Assembly: GCA_902729315.2 (NCBI GenBank)
Contig: LR746266.1
Location: forward strand, 5,021,259-5,085,258
Reading direction: 5' to 3'
DNA: 64,000 bases
Source: Spirodela intermedia
Taxonomy: Eukaryota > Streptophyta > Magnoliopsida > Alismatales > Araceae
Translations under genes and position numbers: made by a program
Notes under the pieces: generated by a model
The model's input: the letters and a program-made list of their open reading frames with translations, nothing else
Database searches by the model: none
Told to the model about the DNA's origin: nothing
In this document: one piece after another, positions 25,681-37,116 of the stretch
Layout of the letters: every line of letters begins with the position of its first letter
Position numbering within the stretch: position 1 is the first letter of the stretch

Positions 25681-27610
25681 TTTTTGAAACGTTTGAGGGT
25701 TAGAATTTCAAGATATTCCTCTTAGCCTCTGCATACGGTTGTCAGATATCCCCGGTTTTTCTACTTGAATTCCTCTTATTATATGCTGGGATATGTTTGA
25801 GACTGTTTTTCGCATAAATTTGGTATTTGTTATGGATTTTTTGTGGGTATTATTTTGCTTATTAGACTCCAAAGATTAACACAAAATTGTGATACATACA
25901 CTAACCATTTAAATAAAAGAATATTGTTGTCATTTTATATGCTTTGACATTATTAGAAATTTTTATTATATTCCCATCAAGTCATATCACACCTAACTTT
26001 TATATATGAAGAGTATAATTTGCATTGTGTACCAGATTTTAGATGGACAGAGTTGGGATTGGTATTATGCTCAAGCCAAAAAATTCAAATTGGAAGTTCT
26101 AAAAACCACAACATAGATAACATTTTTTATTGCAAGGGAATGAATTGATCAAAATGGATTTTTTTTAGACAAATGAGGGGTTCAAGAAATAATGTCAGAT
26201 TAAATTGGAAGGCAATCAACATGAACTTTATGAGATTATATTTCATCATATGGCACTTGCAACAAATGTGCATTCATTAACTCAAAAGTTTGAAGCATTG
26301 TAGAAGTAGAAAGTGTAAGGAACAAGGCAATTTGTATTTAAAAATTGGTGAATTTGAAGTTCAAAGTGGACATTTTTCTCATTTAGTCATAGGATGATTT
26401 TCTTGTTGAGCTTTATTTCTGAATTTTTCTAATACATGGTTTATTTTTTTCCCTAACTCATTTCTCTAACCATCAAATTGCTTAAGCATCATTTGAGATG
26501 TTGCTTGTGATGTACCAAGTAAGCAAAGAGCTGGAAAACGTAGTGGATAAAAGTGAGCTGAAATTTGACCCAATAATCTTTGCTATGTGGTTCCAATTTG
26601 TCATCATGACTTAAGGTGGTTACTTCCCTTGTTAATAATTTTTAACTATTTGATCTTATTTATCCATCCACATGGGCCTAATAACTTCTTATTATTAGAT
26701 GTGATGTGATATTAATGAAAGGAGGAGGATACTAGTAAGCATGAGAAACTTACAATGAAGTGATGAAGGATGAGACAAGGTGAGACTATCAAGAAAAGTA
26801 ACATAAGGAGCAATTGATCTCAATATAACAATCAAGAAAATCTGCTAGAAAAATAGATAAAGATAAAATGTCCAAACCATGGATTATTTAAGACCACTTG
26901 ATTGCCAATAAACTACCTCTAGATTAAAGTGTTCAGAGGATATTAAAGTCTTAAAAGTTAGAAATATTATATAGGGGGTCACGAATAGATAAAAAGAATA
27001 GTATTAAAGAATGATAAGGAAAGAGAAAGGATGCACGAAGATGAAGACCAAGAAAGGGGTGGGGGCTGAAAAGAGAGGATGGGAAGATGAAAGCAGATCA
27101 ATCTCTCTCATATTTACTGATGGTCTCTTAGCCAAGGTCTCTCCTAGAATCAACAATTAAAATAGAACTCTAACAAAAAAGTTTCTTCATTTACCATAAA
27201 ATGTAGTACTACTAGTTTTTGCATGGTATGCTTTGTTAGTTATAGAGTTTTTACATAGTATACTTTATTTACCCATAGTCTTTTTAGTTTTGTTATTAAT
27301 AACATATAATGAAGGTTAAATTAATGATTTTGACATAATTATGTTGAATATTTATATTTTATATCTCTTGAAAAAGTCTAACATAATTTTGAAGATTGAT
27401 TTGAAGACACTATCTCTTTCTATATTTAGAAAATATATCTTGTTAGTTATATGAGTTGGATATATGATGAGAAATAGATCTTACAAGAGCATAATAATAA
27501 TTCTTCATTAATAATATAGTATTTTAAGTCCTAAAAAATCACATATTTTGATTATATCATTTCTAAAATTTTATTTATTCATCACCTTAGAGTAATCAAA
27601 TCAATTCACT

Positions 27611-27620
27611 TGGTATGAGA
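27611..27620 (+). other. Primer-binding-site-like sequence of an LTR element
   Basis: TGGTATGAGA resembles the initiator-Met tRNA primer site TGGTATCAGA of plant Copia-type elements, with one mismatch. It follows, after two to three bases, the end of a segment resembling the tail of the downstream LTR. Confidence 0.4.
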
Positions 27621-27748
27621 AATTACTAAGTTAGCACTATGTAAGTGAATTTGACTCACTTTGTAGGAAAATACTCATAACCTATTATAATAAGTAATCA
27701 CCAAAGAAAGTGAGTTTTATTTGTTTAGTAATCACAATTATATAGATC

Positions 27749-28765
27749 AAGGAAGGGGGGGATGTTGTAAGACTAAATGACCAAATAAGAAAAAGACATG
27801 CCACTATAACAATCCCCAATATTAGTTGGAAACACATGACTTGTTAGAGTGAGAATTTTGAACATGTGATTATTTAAAACTCAAAAAAAAATAAAAAATC
27901 ATCCTATGTAGGAACTAACCTCTCACCACCTCATAAGAGGAATCAATAATATGATAGCACATTTCCACACTATATACAATTTTAATGATTTTAATTTGAA
28001 ATCAAAAGGTCAAAGTTGTTAGGACTAGTAAAATAAAATTATGTTACTGACATCTAGCCTTCATAAAGGTTGCTTCTACGACTACCTTAGACAATTATGA
28101 GGTGGTGCTGGTCATTTCATATAATGCCATTGTAATGCCCCAATTCATTATGAGGTGTGATACCCACATTTATTGTGTGGCTTGTCCACTATATGTCCAT
28201 GTCACGATTTTTTTTGCTTTGTCATTCATCCCATGTAGTCTCATAGTTGTGTCTCATCATATGGTAATGTGCACATCAAAATGTTGTGTGTGTGTGTGTG
28301 ACAATATGTTGATACCATTCTATTTCAACATACACTTTTTATGCATGTTCTCAATTGTGGTGGGCCACCTTTGTGCTGATTTTTGAATGGCTATATATGA
28401 GATCATGTGGTCTAATGTTGATAATGGGATTTTACACTTTTGACCTTGTTTCTCTATATAAGGGGTTTCACACTAACTTATAAGTTGCTAAAAATTGATA
28501 CATTGAATAATCAATGTACTAGATATGAGAGACAAACAAATAGAACTTATGGAAAGAATTGTGCAAGAGGAAAGATAATGAGATGAAGGTGAAGGGAGAT
28601 TAAGGGCTCTCACTCTAGGTATGAGCATCTCATTCAAGCTCTACCCCAAACTAATGACAAAAGTAAAATGACAACAAAATTCATTCTTTATTCTTCATTT
28701 AGTATTAAATAGAATATTGTAGTTCCTTAAATAGTATCATCTTAGAACAATCAAATTTTACAACA
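27749..28765 (+). mobile_element. Polypurine tract plus probable 3' LTR of a decayed retroelement
   Basis: AAGGAAGGGGGGGA (27749-27762) is a polypurine tract. It is followed directly by TGTTG at 27763, the usual start of an LTR. The segment ends with CAACA at 28761-28765, the exact inverted match of TGTTG, giving about 1.0 kb. Inside is a promoter-like TATATAAGGGG at 28455-28465, in the right place for an LTR promoter. The last 80-100 bp resemble the sequence just before the primer site at 27.6 kb, with shared stretches such as ATTCTTCATT and TAATCAAAT/CAATCAAAT. Only about 140 bp lie between primer site and polypurine tract, so the element has no coding domain. The 5' border of the left LTR could not be fixed. 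Confidence 0.4.
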
Positions 28766-30770
28766 AATAGTAAGAAGAAATATGTTCATCAAAATAAATA
28801 GTTTAGTTGTCAAATATTAAATAAAAAATCTCAAAAATCTAATTGCAATAAATATTAATAATGATGAGCTTGAGAATGAGGCTAGAATATCATGATTGTG
28901 TTCTCATCAACAAGGTATTTTGAGAAAATTAATAAAGAAAAAGAGATATCCATGACTGTTTTATGATTGTGTTCCTATCAACTTCATGCATGTTGTGATA
29001 TGTACTTTTAATCACTATTTTGTGTTATAATATGAGATGTTGCACAAAAAAGCTATTACGTACATGTTCATGCTCTCTTTATATGTTGGACAAGCTTCAT
29101 TATGTATTACTTTGATCTCTATTGATAAGACTACCACATTTTTCCTCACATAGCTAATTCAATGTGATTATTAGATGGTGAGAATCACGACATGGGTAAT
29201 TGATGTACTCAATAGTGAAATAGTCAACTTTATTTACTTATTTTATATGTATTTTTTAGAAATAATTTGTTCTTAATTGACAACATATGTTGTTATTGTC
29301 CAAATGTCACCTCTATTTTTAACACCATGGTCATTATAATGTATCTTGTCTCATTATTTTGTATACTTTATCAAGTGCATGTGTTGTGATTAAGTGCACA
29401 TAAGGTCCTAGTTAAGTAGAACCCAAATTGGTCTTATAGAAGAGAGAATGAGTAAAAAATTTACCATGATAAGAAAGCTGAACATATGTTTCATATCCCT
29501 TGATGAGTGATTGTAGGGATTGTAGATAATGTCATTTAGGGTGACTAACTATGCATGTGGCATGTATGGAAAAATAGTGAAGGATGAAGATCAGATGGAT
29601 GTATTTGTATAGGTAGTAGTGATAGATGTCATGTAAACAAAAGTGCATGAACTCATAATGTTGAGGAGTTAATGGATTGTCAAAAAGCTCACAAACCTCA
29701 TATTAGAAACCTCAACTATAACCTCAAAGGTGAGGCACCACCCTATCTTAGAGAAGGGTGTGGTTGTCAACATTTCCATGTTTAATGATGTTGAATTATG
29801 ATAGCACATGCGTACAGAAGATGAGTTGTGTCTAGAGATCAAAAACTATGAATGTGATTTTTTGTCATCCCTCAAAATAATTGCTTGGGAAACATGAGAA
29901 GGCCTCAATAGGTCATCAATCTCCTATGATGAACATTCACAACAACTTCAAATGTGATGCACAACTCTGACTTTATTAAAACCATATTCATTAATATGTA
30001 CAATACAATAAAATAAAATTCTTATAACACAAATGAGCTAGGCCTAACTAGATATTTAGATCTAGAAGTTCATTGTGAAGGAGCTGAATAATTTTTCTCA
30101 TCTCTAGAGTAACAAGTTGGGAAGCATTGAATTTATTTTCTTTGTTTTTACTATAAATAGTAAACATTTCAAATAACAAAAAAAACTTGTAATGCCATCT
30201 TGAGGTTTTAAGTGTATGATAAGTTTTGTTGTTGATGAGTATAAGCTTGCAAGTGGTCATCCAAATATTGGAATGCTTAAAAAATGAGGTATAATGACCA
30301 TAGTTGTCTAAAGTTTATTAGGGCCATGAAGGGCCTAACTTGGCTGATGTGGCTGGTAGCCCACACTGTGTTTGTGATTGTCTTGAACAATGATGATGAT
30401 ATACGGCATATGAAGATAGAAGTCATTTACCCCTTCAACTCACTTCACCGTTTGGGCTATTTAGTACCCTTTTGACAGAGGCAAATGAATAGCTACATGG
30501 AATTGGAAGATAAGGATATAATTCTAACTAAGATAATTTTCTTGATAATTACTTATATATATGAAAAGAAAATATTTATGTACGCCATTTATTATTTCAT
30601 TTATAGTATTTTATAAAATACGCTTTAATTATAAAAATATAGTAAATATGTCTTATATTTCTTCAAGATCACAAGCCATAGGGGATGGAATAGGATCTAA
30701 TGAGACAGTTGACTATGACGCAAAAACAAGTTCTTTCATTATCTTCAACGTAGATTATTGTTACTGTACG

Positions 30771-32676
30771 TAATGTTGATAGGCCACAGCAACATTTCGG
30801 TGATCTCAGCCCAATCGGCGTGTCGTTTGCCATCTGAATAATTGCGAGTAATGTTGAAAAAATAAATATTCCTGATCTGTTTGCTACTAAGAGAAAAGCC
30901 TGACTCGTCCTCCTTATGGACATAGACGTCCCTCTTCTGGCTGCACGTAGAGCTGCGCTGCCTATCCTCCCCACGTGCGCTTCAGCTCCGAATGTTTTTT
31001 AGTCAACGCCCCCTACTTTGGCTAAACCCTCCCTAGCCACTTGATTTCTCAGTCAAAGACCTAGTTATACATAGTCTTCGATGTCTCAATCTCATCCCGT
31101 AAATAGCGGAGAAGGCTGACAGGATATGCACGACGCAGTGGCCCGCCGCGGCGCCACCAGCGGTCTAGTGGGGGATCTCGGAACTGGAGTACGAACCGCC
31201 GCCAGTAGAGCTGTTCTCCTCCCTCTCCCTTCTCTTTCGTCACCGCGATCAGCCGCCCAAATTTTCACTGAAGTTACAGAAAGAAAACAGGAACGAGAGG
31301 CCAGAATGCTAGACGGGAAGTCCCCGATCATTGCCGCCGCCATTGTTGCCGTGGGACTTTCTCAACTTTCCCGCCGCTTCCCGGTTCCCCTACTCGCCGC
31401 AACTTCCCCTTCCAAACTCTGGTCTCTCGATTGACTATCGCACTGCCGCCAGCTGGCCCCGTGCAAACACCTCCTCCGGCCCATCCGAACCTCAACCATT
31501 CTCTGTGAATTCAGCCCCACTTTTCTGGCCTTAGAAACCTTCGCGCATTCTTCATCGCTTCTTCTCTCACTAATGTTTCATTAGGAAACACCTCTTCCTC
31601 TTGCATTATTTACCAATCTCCTTCTGGATACCTACATACGCATGCATGCATAAGACGAATCTCCTTGAGCTCCAAAGAGATCTAGACGGAGATAGTCAGA
31701 CGGATAGATAAAGAGAGACATGGAAAGAATCATAGCCTGATAGATTGAGAGATCTAGAGATAGAGATTGAGGGGTCTGCTTTGCACATAGGTCAAATGCC
31801 GGAGCCGAGCATGGCGATTGGACGGGTTCGCAGAGCGTAGGCCAGACAGACGAGTGTAGGATTCCGTGAACCTGCGGAAGGCGAAGGGAAAATGGAGATG
31901 CTTGGGAAGGTTCCTGCTTTCGCCATCACGTCCCCTTCAGATCAAATCCCACAGAATCGTCATGTCACAGCGATGTGCCGGCGCCGGAGCCCGGCCGGAG
32001 TCAGGGAGAGCTAACCCCTAGAACACAGGATAATCGAGTAAATAAAGAACGGGGTTTTCTAATTGATCTAACGTGGGTTACTCTAATAGTGCGCAATAAT
32101 TGTAGATATCCAGTCTATTATCGAAGTTATCAAATTTTCTGTATCTCAGTTCATAGGAATCACTCTATACATTTATACCTATGTACTATATGTACAGAGA
32201 TACATGGGTAAAAATAGCAGATATGCATATACGTTGGAAGCGATAAAGCAGAGGAAACGGAGAGCTGAGGAGCCATGTCGGCGATACATATCGCGGCCCA
32301 TCCGAAGTTGACGGCCTCTTTTTCCTGTCTCCACGGCTCTCCAGAATGCAAGCAGATGGTCTGAAAGGAAGACCTCCGCGGATTGCGTGCGTTGGAGAGA
32401 TGGGCAGATGCAGACAGCTCCGTCGGCTTTTCCTGCCGGAGAAAACTCTTACATGCCGTCTGCCATCTGTGCATGTCGGAAATGCCATCCCCAGGCAGTC
32501 ATGGCGGATGCTCGAATCGCCTCGGATAATCGGGAAGATCTTCCGCTTTCAGGAGTTCCGAGACAAGAAGGTGTCTGAGTCGAATACATCCCTCCGAACT
32601 TCAGTTTTCTGTACACGAGGGAGGAGGAAGATGGAAGGAAACTCCTAAATTAACCATTGCCATGGAGGCTGGGCTT
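30771..32676. other. Spacer downstream of OFP gene
   Basis: Composition returns to average at 30.77 kb. The stretch has several open frames of 60-100 codons on both strands without motifs. The part adjoining 32.6 kb is the OFP 3' flank. No gene is called. Confidence 0.4.
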
Positions 32677-33447
32677 TCAAGGCTGCGGAGTGGGGCACGA
32701 CGGCATCGCGGTGTTGGGGAAAATGGCGGCCCAGATGTCGGAGAAGGCTCGCACGATAGCAGGATGGTGGTGGCGAGAGTTGAGCACGAGGAAGCAGTGG
32801 AGTAGTTGCTCCAAGTCCCCCTCATCGTACATCTGGTTCTCCACCACCATCTCCGCCATCGAGCTCCGGAAGTCTCCGTAGGGATCTTCCGATTTCTTCA
32901 CCACCGCGAAGCTCTCCTTCACTTTCCCCCCCGCCAGCTTCAACAGCGGGGTCATCTTCAACCTCTCCAGCACGGACGAAGCCCTCTCCCTCGGGGGAGA
33001 GGAATCGTCGGTGGAGAAGCTCCGAGAGGATGACATCAACACCTCTGTCTCACCGTCCTCGTAATCGTACTCCTCGACGTACTCCTTCTCGTCCTCGCTG
33101 GTGAACCAGTGGCTGTTGGCGGAGGATGTGCTGACGCGGGACCTCATCTTGGTCTTGGACTTGGACTTGATCTTCTTCTTCGCCGCCGTTCTCCTTCGGC
33201 TCCGACGAAGAGGGAGAGGCGGGAAGAGCTCCCGCCCGCCGTCCTCTGAATCAATCTTCTGACGGGGAGAGGGCTCAACGCGGGCGACGACGTGCCACTT
33301 CTCCTCCTCTTCCCAGAGGTAAGCCGGAAGAAGAGCCTCCTTCGCCGCCGGTGCGGCGGCGGCGGCGGCGGCATCCTCGTCCTTGCTGCGGCAGGAATTG
33401 AGGGAAGGAATCGCCCACGAAATACGCAGCCCGAACCGCTTGCCCAT
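32677..33447 (-). CDS. OVATE family protein (OFP), transcriptional repressor
   Basis: A single exon encodes 256 residues, typical of these mostly intronless genes. The N-terminus MGKRFGLRISWAIPSLNSC is the conserved OFP beginning. The middle is Lys/Arg- and acid-rich, with a KKKIKSKSK nuclear signal. The C-terminal OVATE domain (about residues 190-252) starts at SFAVVKKSEDPYGDFR, continues SMAEMVVENQ and LEQLLHCFLVLNSRHH, and ends IVRAFSDIW. OFPs repress targets together with TALE homeodomain proteins and TRM partners, affecting organ shape and cell elongation. An in-frame ATG lies 55 codons upstream (33612). I prefer 33447 because it gives the family N-terminus and because the TATA-like site at 33620-33628 would put transcription start downstream of 33612. 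Confidence 0.95.
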   Translation of the reverse strand: MGKRFGLRISWAIPSLNSCRSKDEDAAAAAAAPAAKEALLPAYLWEEEEKWHVVARVEPSPRQKIDSEDGGRELFPPLPLRRSRRRTAAKKKIKSKSKTKMRSRVSTSSANSHWFTSEDEKEYVEEYDYEDGETEVLMSSSRSFSTDDSSPPRERASSVLERLKMTPLLKLAGGKVKESFAVVKKSEDPYGDFRSSMAEMVVENQMYDEGDLEQLLHCFLVLNSRHHHPAIVRAFSDIWAAIFPNTAMPSCPTPQP

Positions 33448-33619
33448 CACGGACGTTGGCACAGCCCTTCTTCTCCCAGTCTCTGTATCCACCCTCCTCT
33501 GCCGCTCCCCGCGGGGGCAGCTCCTGCAGGTGGTGACGACGACAGTGATGACAGCACCGCGGCGGCGAATAGAGACGGCCCCAATTACTTCCTGGCGACG
33601 AGGGCCGGCCACGCCATCT

Positions 33620-33628
33620 CTTTTATAC
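33620..33628 (-). promoter_or_regulatory. TATA box of the OFP gene
   Basis: On the minus strand GTATAAAAG lies about 175 bp upstream of the chosen start codon. Transcription would begin near 33590, giving a leader of about 140 bases. Confidence 0.6.
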
Positions 33629-33629
33629 T

Positions 33630-35340
33630 AGAACACCTACCTGCCCACAAAGCGAACGCCGGAGAGATGGCTCCACTAACGTGAGCAGAAGCTCTTAAAG
33701 GGAAATCCTTTCGATCAAAGAAAACTATGCACTCGCCCATTAATGAAACCAATGATCCCACAAGAACAGTCGGGCGATGGGGACGACTGCGGCGGGGAAG
33801 CTGGCCCGAATCGGGGAACAGCGCCGCGATTGGACGTTAAAGGGCCTGCAACAAGGTCACCTCACTCCCCAAGCGTAGCGTACCAGACGAGCCAAAACCC
33901 GCTTTTAAGCTATCCGTGCGCACATCAGCTGGCCCGGCCCGGCCCGACGCACCCGAACGAAGGAACAGGGAAAGCGGCCATCTGAATTCTCGGGCCCGGA
34001 CCGGAAATTCACGGGCTTTATTTCCGGGGGTCCAAGCCCACGAAGATCCGGCCCGGCCCGGGCCTCGCACGTGTGCCACGTATGAATGTGAGGAGGTTCG
34101 GGAGAATGATCATCTTGGATCGGACGGCGGGGAGCGAATTCTGAAGGGCAGGTCTCAATGATCGCAGAGATGATTCTCGTTTGGATTACTCCGCCCGGTC
34201 TAGCGTGTGGGGCCCGAGGGGCAGCCACAGTTCGGCCACTGAAAAGACTGAGGCACCTACTGCTCCCAGCTACAGAAGGGAGGGAGGGAGATAACACAAG
34301 TGTGGAGAGAGAGGACAGCGGCGAATGAGGACAGACGCTAGGAGACAAGGAGGGAAGCCCAGGTCTCACCAGGTTACTATCCGCCGCCTCCTCTGTTCTC
34401 TCTGACCCGACCCTTCCGGCCATCCTTCTCTCTTTCTCTGCGGGGGGTGCGGCGGGCAAAGGCAGGCCCAGCACTGGCATAGTGGGGCATGCGAGTGTCG
34501 GCTGCCGGAGTTGGCCTGGCCCAGTTGTCGGAGAAGAGCTGAGGGACGAAGAAGAAGCTAGAGCGAGAGGGCACAGTGACGGTGGCGGCGCCGGTGCCCG
34601 GCAGAGAAGAAGAGGGAAAGACGTAGAGGGGAGGAAGAAGCCCTCTGAAACAGAGTTCTCCAGTATCCGTCTTGCCCTGTGGCGGAGGAGGAAACCGGGA
34701 GGGGGGGGGAGGTATCGGAGATGTCGGTTTCCTGATGATGATCCGTGGGGTACGTATCCCTGATGGCCCAAGTAGTGAGGCCAAGGCCCAACTGTTGACT
34801 AACGGGCCAAAGGGGTTACCATCGGGATAAAGGAGCTTTTTGGGGCTCAGCCAAACCGGCCCATTTCGTGACGTAGAATTGTTTGCCACTATCGTCTGCT
34901 GGTGGGCCCCAGGAGGCGGCACACCTCCTTTGACCCGCTTGTCCTGGTTCATCTCAGAACCCAAGAAGTAGTTCGGTTGTCAACTGACTGCCTGGACTGG
35001 GCCCCATCTTGGATTGGCGGGTCAATCCTCGTGCCACGTGTGAGCTGAATATGCATCGCGGTCGGCCCACTAGCCCGGACGGGTTTCTTCGTAGGCCAGA
35101 CTATGATCTGACACCACATTTGGCTCCCCCGCGTGGCCCTGAACGTCGCTCTCCACCGTCCCCGGGGAGAAGCCTCCAAAGAATGATAAATGCCCTGAGA
35201 ATTTTTATTATTAATTTGGACGGGGATACTATTTTAATAGCTAAATATTCTTTCTCATTTAATGCAAAATTTTAACAATTTTAGTTTCTTCAGTTTCGGT
35301 GAACGCATACTTTGTGCCTGCGGAACAATTCGAAGCCAAG
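33630..35340. other. Divergent spacer between OFP and the first polyol transporter
   Basis: The two genes are head to head. The spacer is GC-rich from 33.7 to 35.1 kb, with repeated GGCCCGGCCC-like strings around 33930-34060. It turns AT-rich near 35.2 kb. Long open frames in 33.9-35.0 kb on the minus strand are Pro/Ser-rich and compositional; I see no domain in them. Confidence 0.45.
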
Positions 35341-35346
35341 AGCTTC

Positions 35347-35354
35347 TATATATT
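35347..35354 (+). promoter_or_regulatory. TATA box of the first polyol transporter gene
   Basis: TATATATT lies 76 bp upstream of the start codon. The expected transcription start near 35380 is just before a (CT)n run at 35391-35421, which would lie in the 5' leader, as is common in plant leaders. Confidence 0.6.
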
Positions 35355-35388
35355 TTCCATCGCCTCCAGGGCTGAGCTCTCTGAGCTA

Positions 35389-35390
<2 letters not shown>

Positions 35391-35421
<31 letters not shown>
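35391..35421. repeat. (CT)n microsatellite in the transporter leader
   Basis: A perfect CT array ends nine bases before the ATG at 35430, so it lies in the predicted untranslated leader. Confidence 0.85.
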
Positions 35422-35426
<5 letters not shown>

Positions 35427-35429
35427 GAC

Positions 35430-37116
35430 ATGATGGGCGAGGAGAATGCCCAATGGAAGGCGGCCTCAGATGCGTCAGTCCAGGCCATGGCAGCGCCGCA
35501 GAAGCCGAGGAAGAACAAGTATGCCTTCGCCTGCGCCTTGCTGGCTTCCATGACATCTATTCTTCTAGGCTACGGTAATCCCTGCTCCCTTCAGTCTGAT
35601 CTCGTCGAGAATGAAACTCCCCAGAAAGGGCTCCTGTTTCTGTTTTCATGTCGCTAATAGGTCCCACGTCCCCTTCCCTCCAGACATCGGGGTCATGAGC
35701 GGAGCCGTGATCTTCATCAAAGATGACCTAAAAATCAGCGATACCCAGATCGAAGTCCTCGTCGGCATCCTCAATCTCTACTCTCTGGTCGGCTCGGCAG
35801 TCGCCGGGAAGACCTCCGACTGGATCGGAAGGCGGCTCACGATCGTGTTCGCGGCCGTGATCTTCTTCGTCGGGGCCCTGTTGATGGGCTTCGCCACCAA
35901 CTACGCCTTCCTGATGGTTGGGAGGTTCGTGGCCGGCATCGGGGTCGGCTATGCACTCATGATTGCGCCGGTGTACACCGCCGAGGTATCGCCGGCCTCC
36001 AGCAGGGGCTTCCTCACGTCCTTCACAGAGTTCTTCATCAACGCTGGCATCTTGCTTGGCTACGTCTCAAACTACGCCTTCTCCGGCCTCCCGGAGAACA
36101 TCAACTGGAGGCTTATGCTCGGTGTCGGCGCAATACCGTCGGTGTTCCTCGCCGTCGGCGTCTTGGCGATGCCCGAGTCACCTCGGTGGCTGGTCATGCA
36201 GGGCCGTCTTGGCGACGCCAGGCGAGTTCTCATCAAGGTATCCGAGTCTAACGAAGAAGCCGAGTCGCGGCTCGCGGATATCAAGGCGGCAGCGGGAATT
36301 CCGCAGTCCTGCACCGAGGACGTAGTCCCCGTCCCTAAGAAAACCCCCGGCGATGGCGTCTGGAAGCAATTGTTGATCACTCCGACCCCAACTGTTCGCC
36401 GGATTCTGATCGCCGGTCTCGCGATACACTTCTTCCAGCAGTCCTCCGGGATCGATTCGGTGGTTCTTTACAGTCCCCGGGTTTTCAGCAAGGCCGGTAT
36501 CAAGAAGAAGTCAAGCCTGCTTGGCGCAACTGTCGCAGTCGGTTTCACGAAGACCGCATTCATTCTGGTGGCGACCTTCTTCCTGGATCGTGTGGGCAGA
36601 AGGCCCCTGCTCCTGTCCAGCACTGTCGGCATGATCGCGTCTCTGCTTATGCTAGGATTCGGGCTGACGGTTGTCGATCGCCACCCGGACATGAAGCTCG
36701 AATGGGCCATCGCCATCTGCATCGCTAGCATCCTGGCCTACGTCTCTTTCTTCTCCATAGGCCTCGGCCCCATTACATGGGTCTACAGCTCGGAGATCTT
36801 CCCACTTCGGCTGCGTGCGCAGGGCGTCAGCATGGCCGTGGCCTTGAACCGGATCACGAGCGGCGTACTCACCATGACTTTCATCTCTCTCTACAAGGCC
36901 ATAACCATCGGCGGGGCCTTCTTCCTCTACGCCGGAATCGCCACCGTGGCCTGGATCTTCTTCTACACTTTCCTCCCTGAGACGCGCGGTAAGGCCCTGG
37001 AAGAGGTCGAAACTCTCTTCATCAAGAGCAAGGACAAGAACGCGACGGAGGGCCATAAGGAGGAGTCGGCAGGTCAGGCCCAGATCCAGCTGGCAGCGGG
37101 AAACGGCGCAGCGTAA
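35430..37116 (+). CDS. Polyol/monosaccharide H+ symporter (PLT type), copy 1
   Basis: Two coding exons (35430-35574, 35684-37116) join in frame to 525 residues. The first exon carries the cytosolic N-terminus and the first half of helix 1 (KNKYAFACALLASMTSILLGY). The second completes it with DIGVMSGA. The protein shows the sugar-porter marks of the major facilitator superfamily: DWIGRR after helix 2, PESPRWL before the central loop, QQSSGID in helix 7, DRVGRRPLL after helix 8, and PETRGK after helix 12. Twelve membrane helices are expected. Plant PLTs import sorbitol, mannitol, xylitol, inositol and hexoses with protons at the plasma membrane. This enzyme-like wording cannot fix the substrate. 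The intron position is identical to that of the neighbouring copy at 39.1 kb, which supports tandem duplication. The in-frame ATG at 35433 is an equal start candidate. Confidence 0.94.

Larger units (their letters stand above)
25680..30770. other. AT-rich, CpG-poor block of decayed repeat DNA
   Basis: About 5 kb of very AT-rich sequence is nearly free of CG dinucleotides, with sharp GC change at both ends. Reading frames are short. The only structured part is the LTR-like region between about 27.5 and 28.77 kb, described separately. A short TG microsatellite lies near 28287-28300. No gene is called. Confidence 0.6.

Noticed and set aside
25918-25931. TGTTGT at 25925 as the left end of the LTR element, preceded by AATAT
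   Set aside because: It would make the left LTR about 1.7 kb against 1.0 kb on the right, and the duplicated 5 bp differ at one base, so the border is not supported.
31126-31434. Plus-strand frame ending in a hydrophobic peptide (SPIIAAAIVAVGLSQLSRRF)
   Set aside because: A short hydrophobic run alone is weak. There is no conserved start, neighbour exon or family I recognise.
33905-34964. Minus-strand open frames of 195-288 codons upstream of OFP
   Set aside because: Low-complexity Pro/Ser/Arg sequence from GC-rich DNA. They overlap one another in different frames and match no family.
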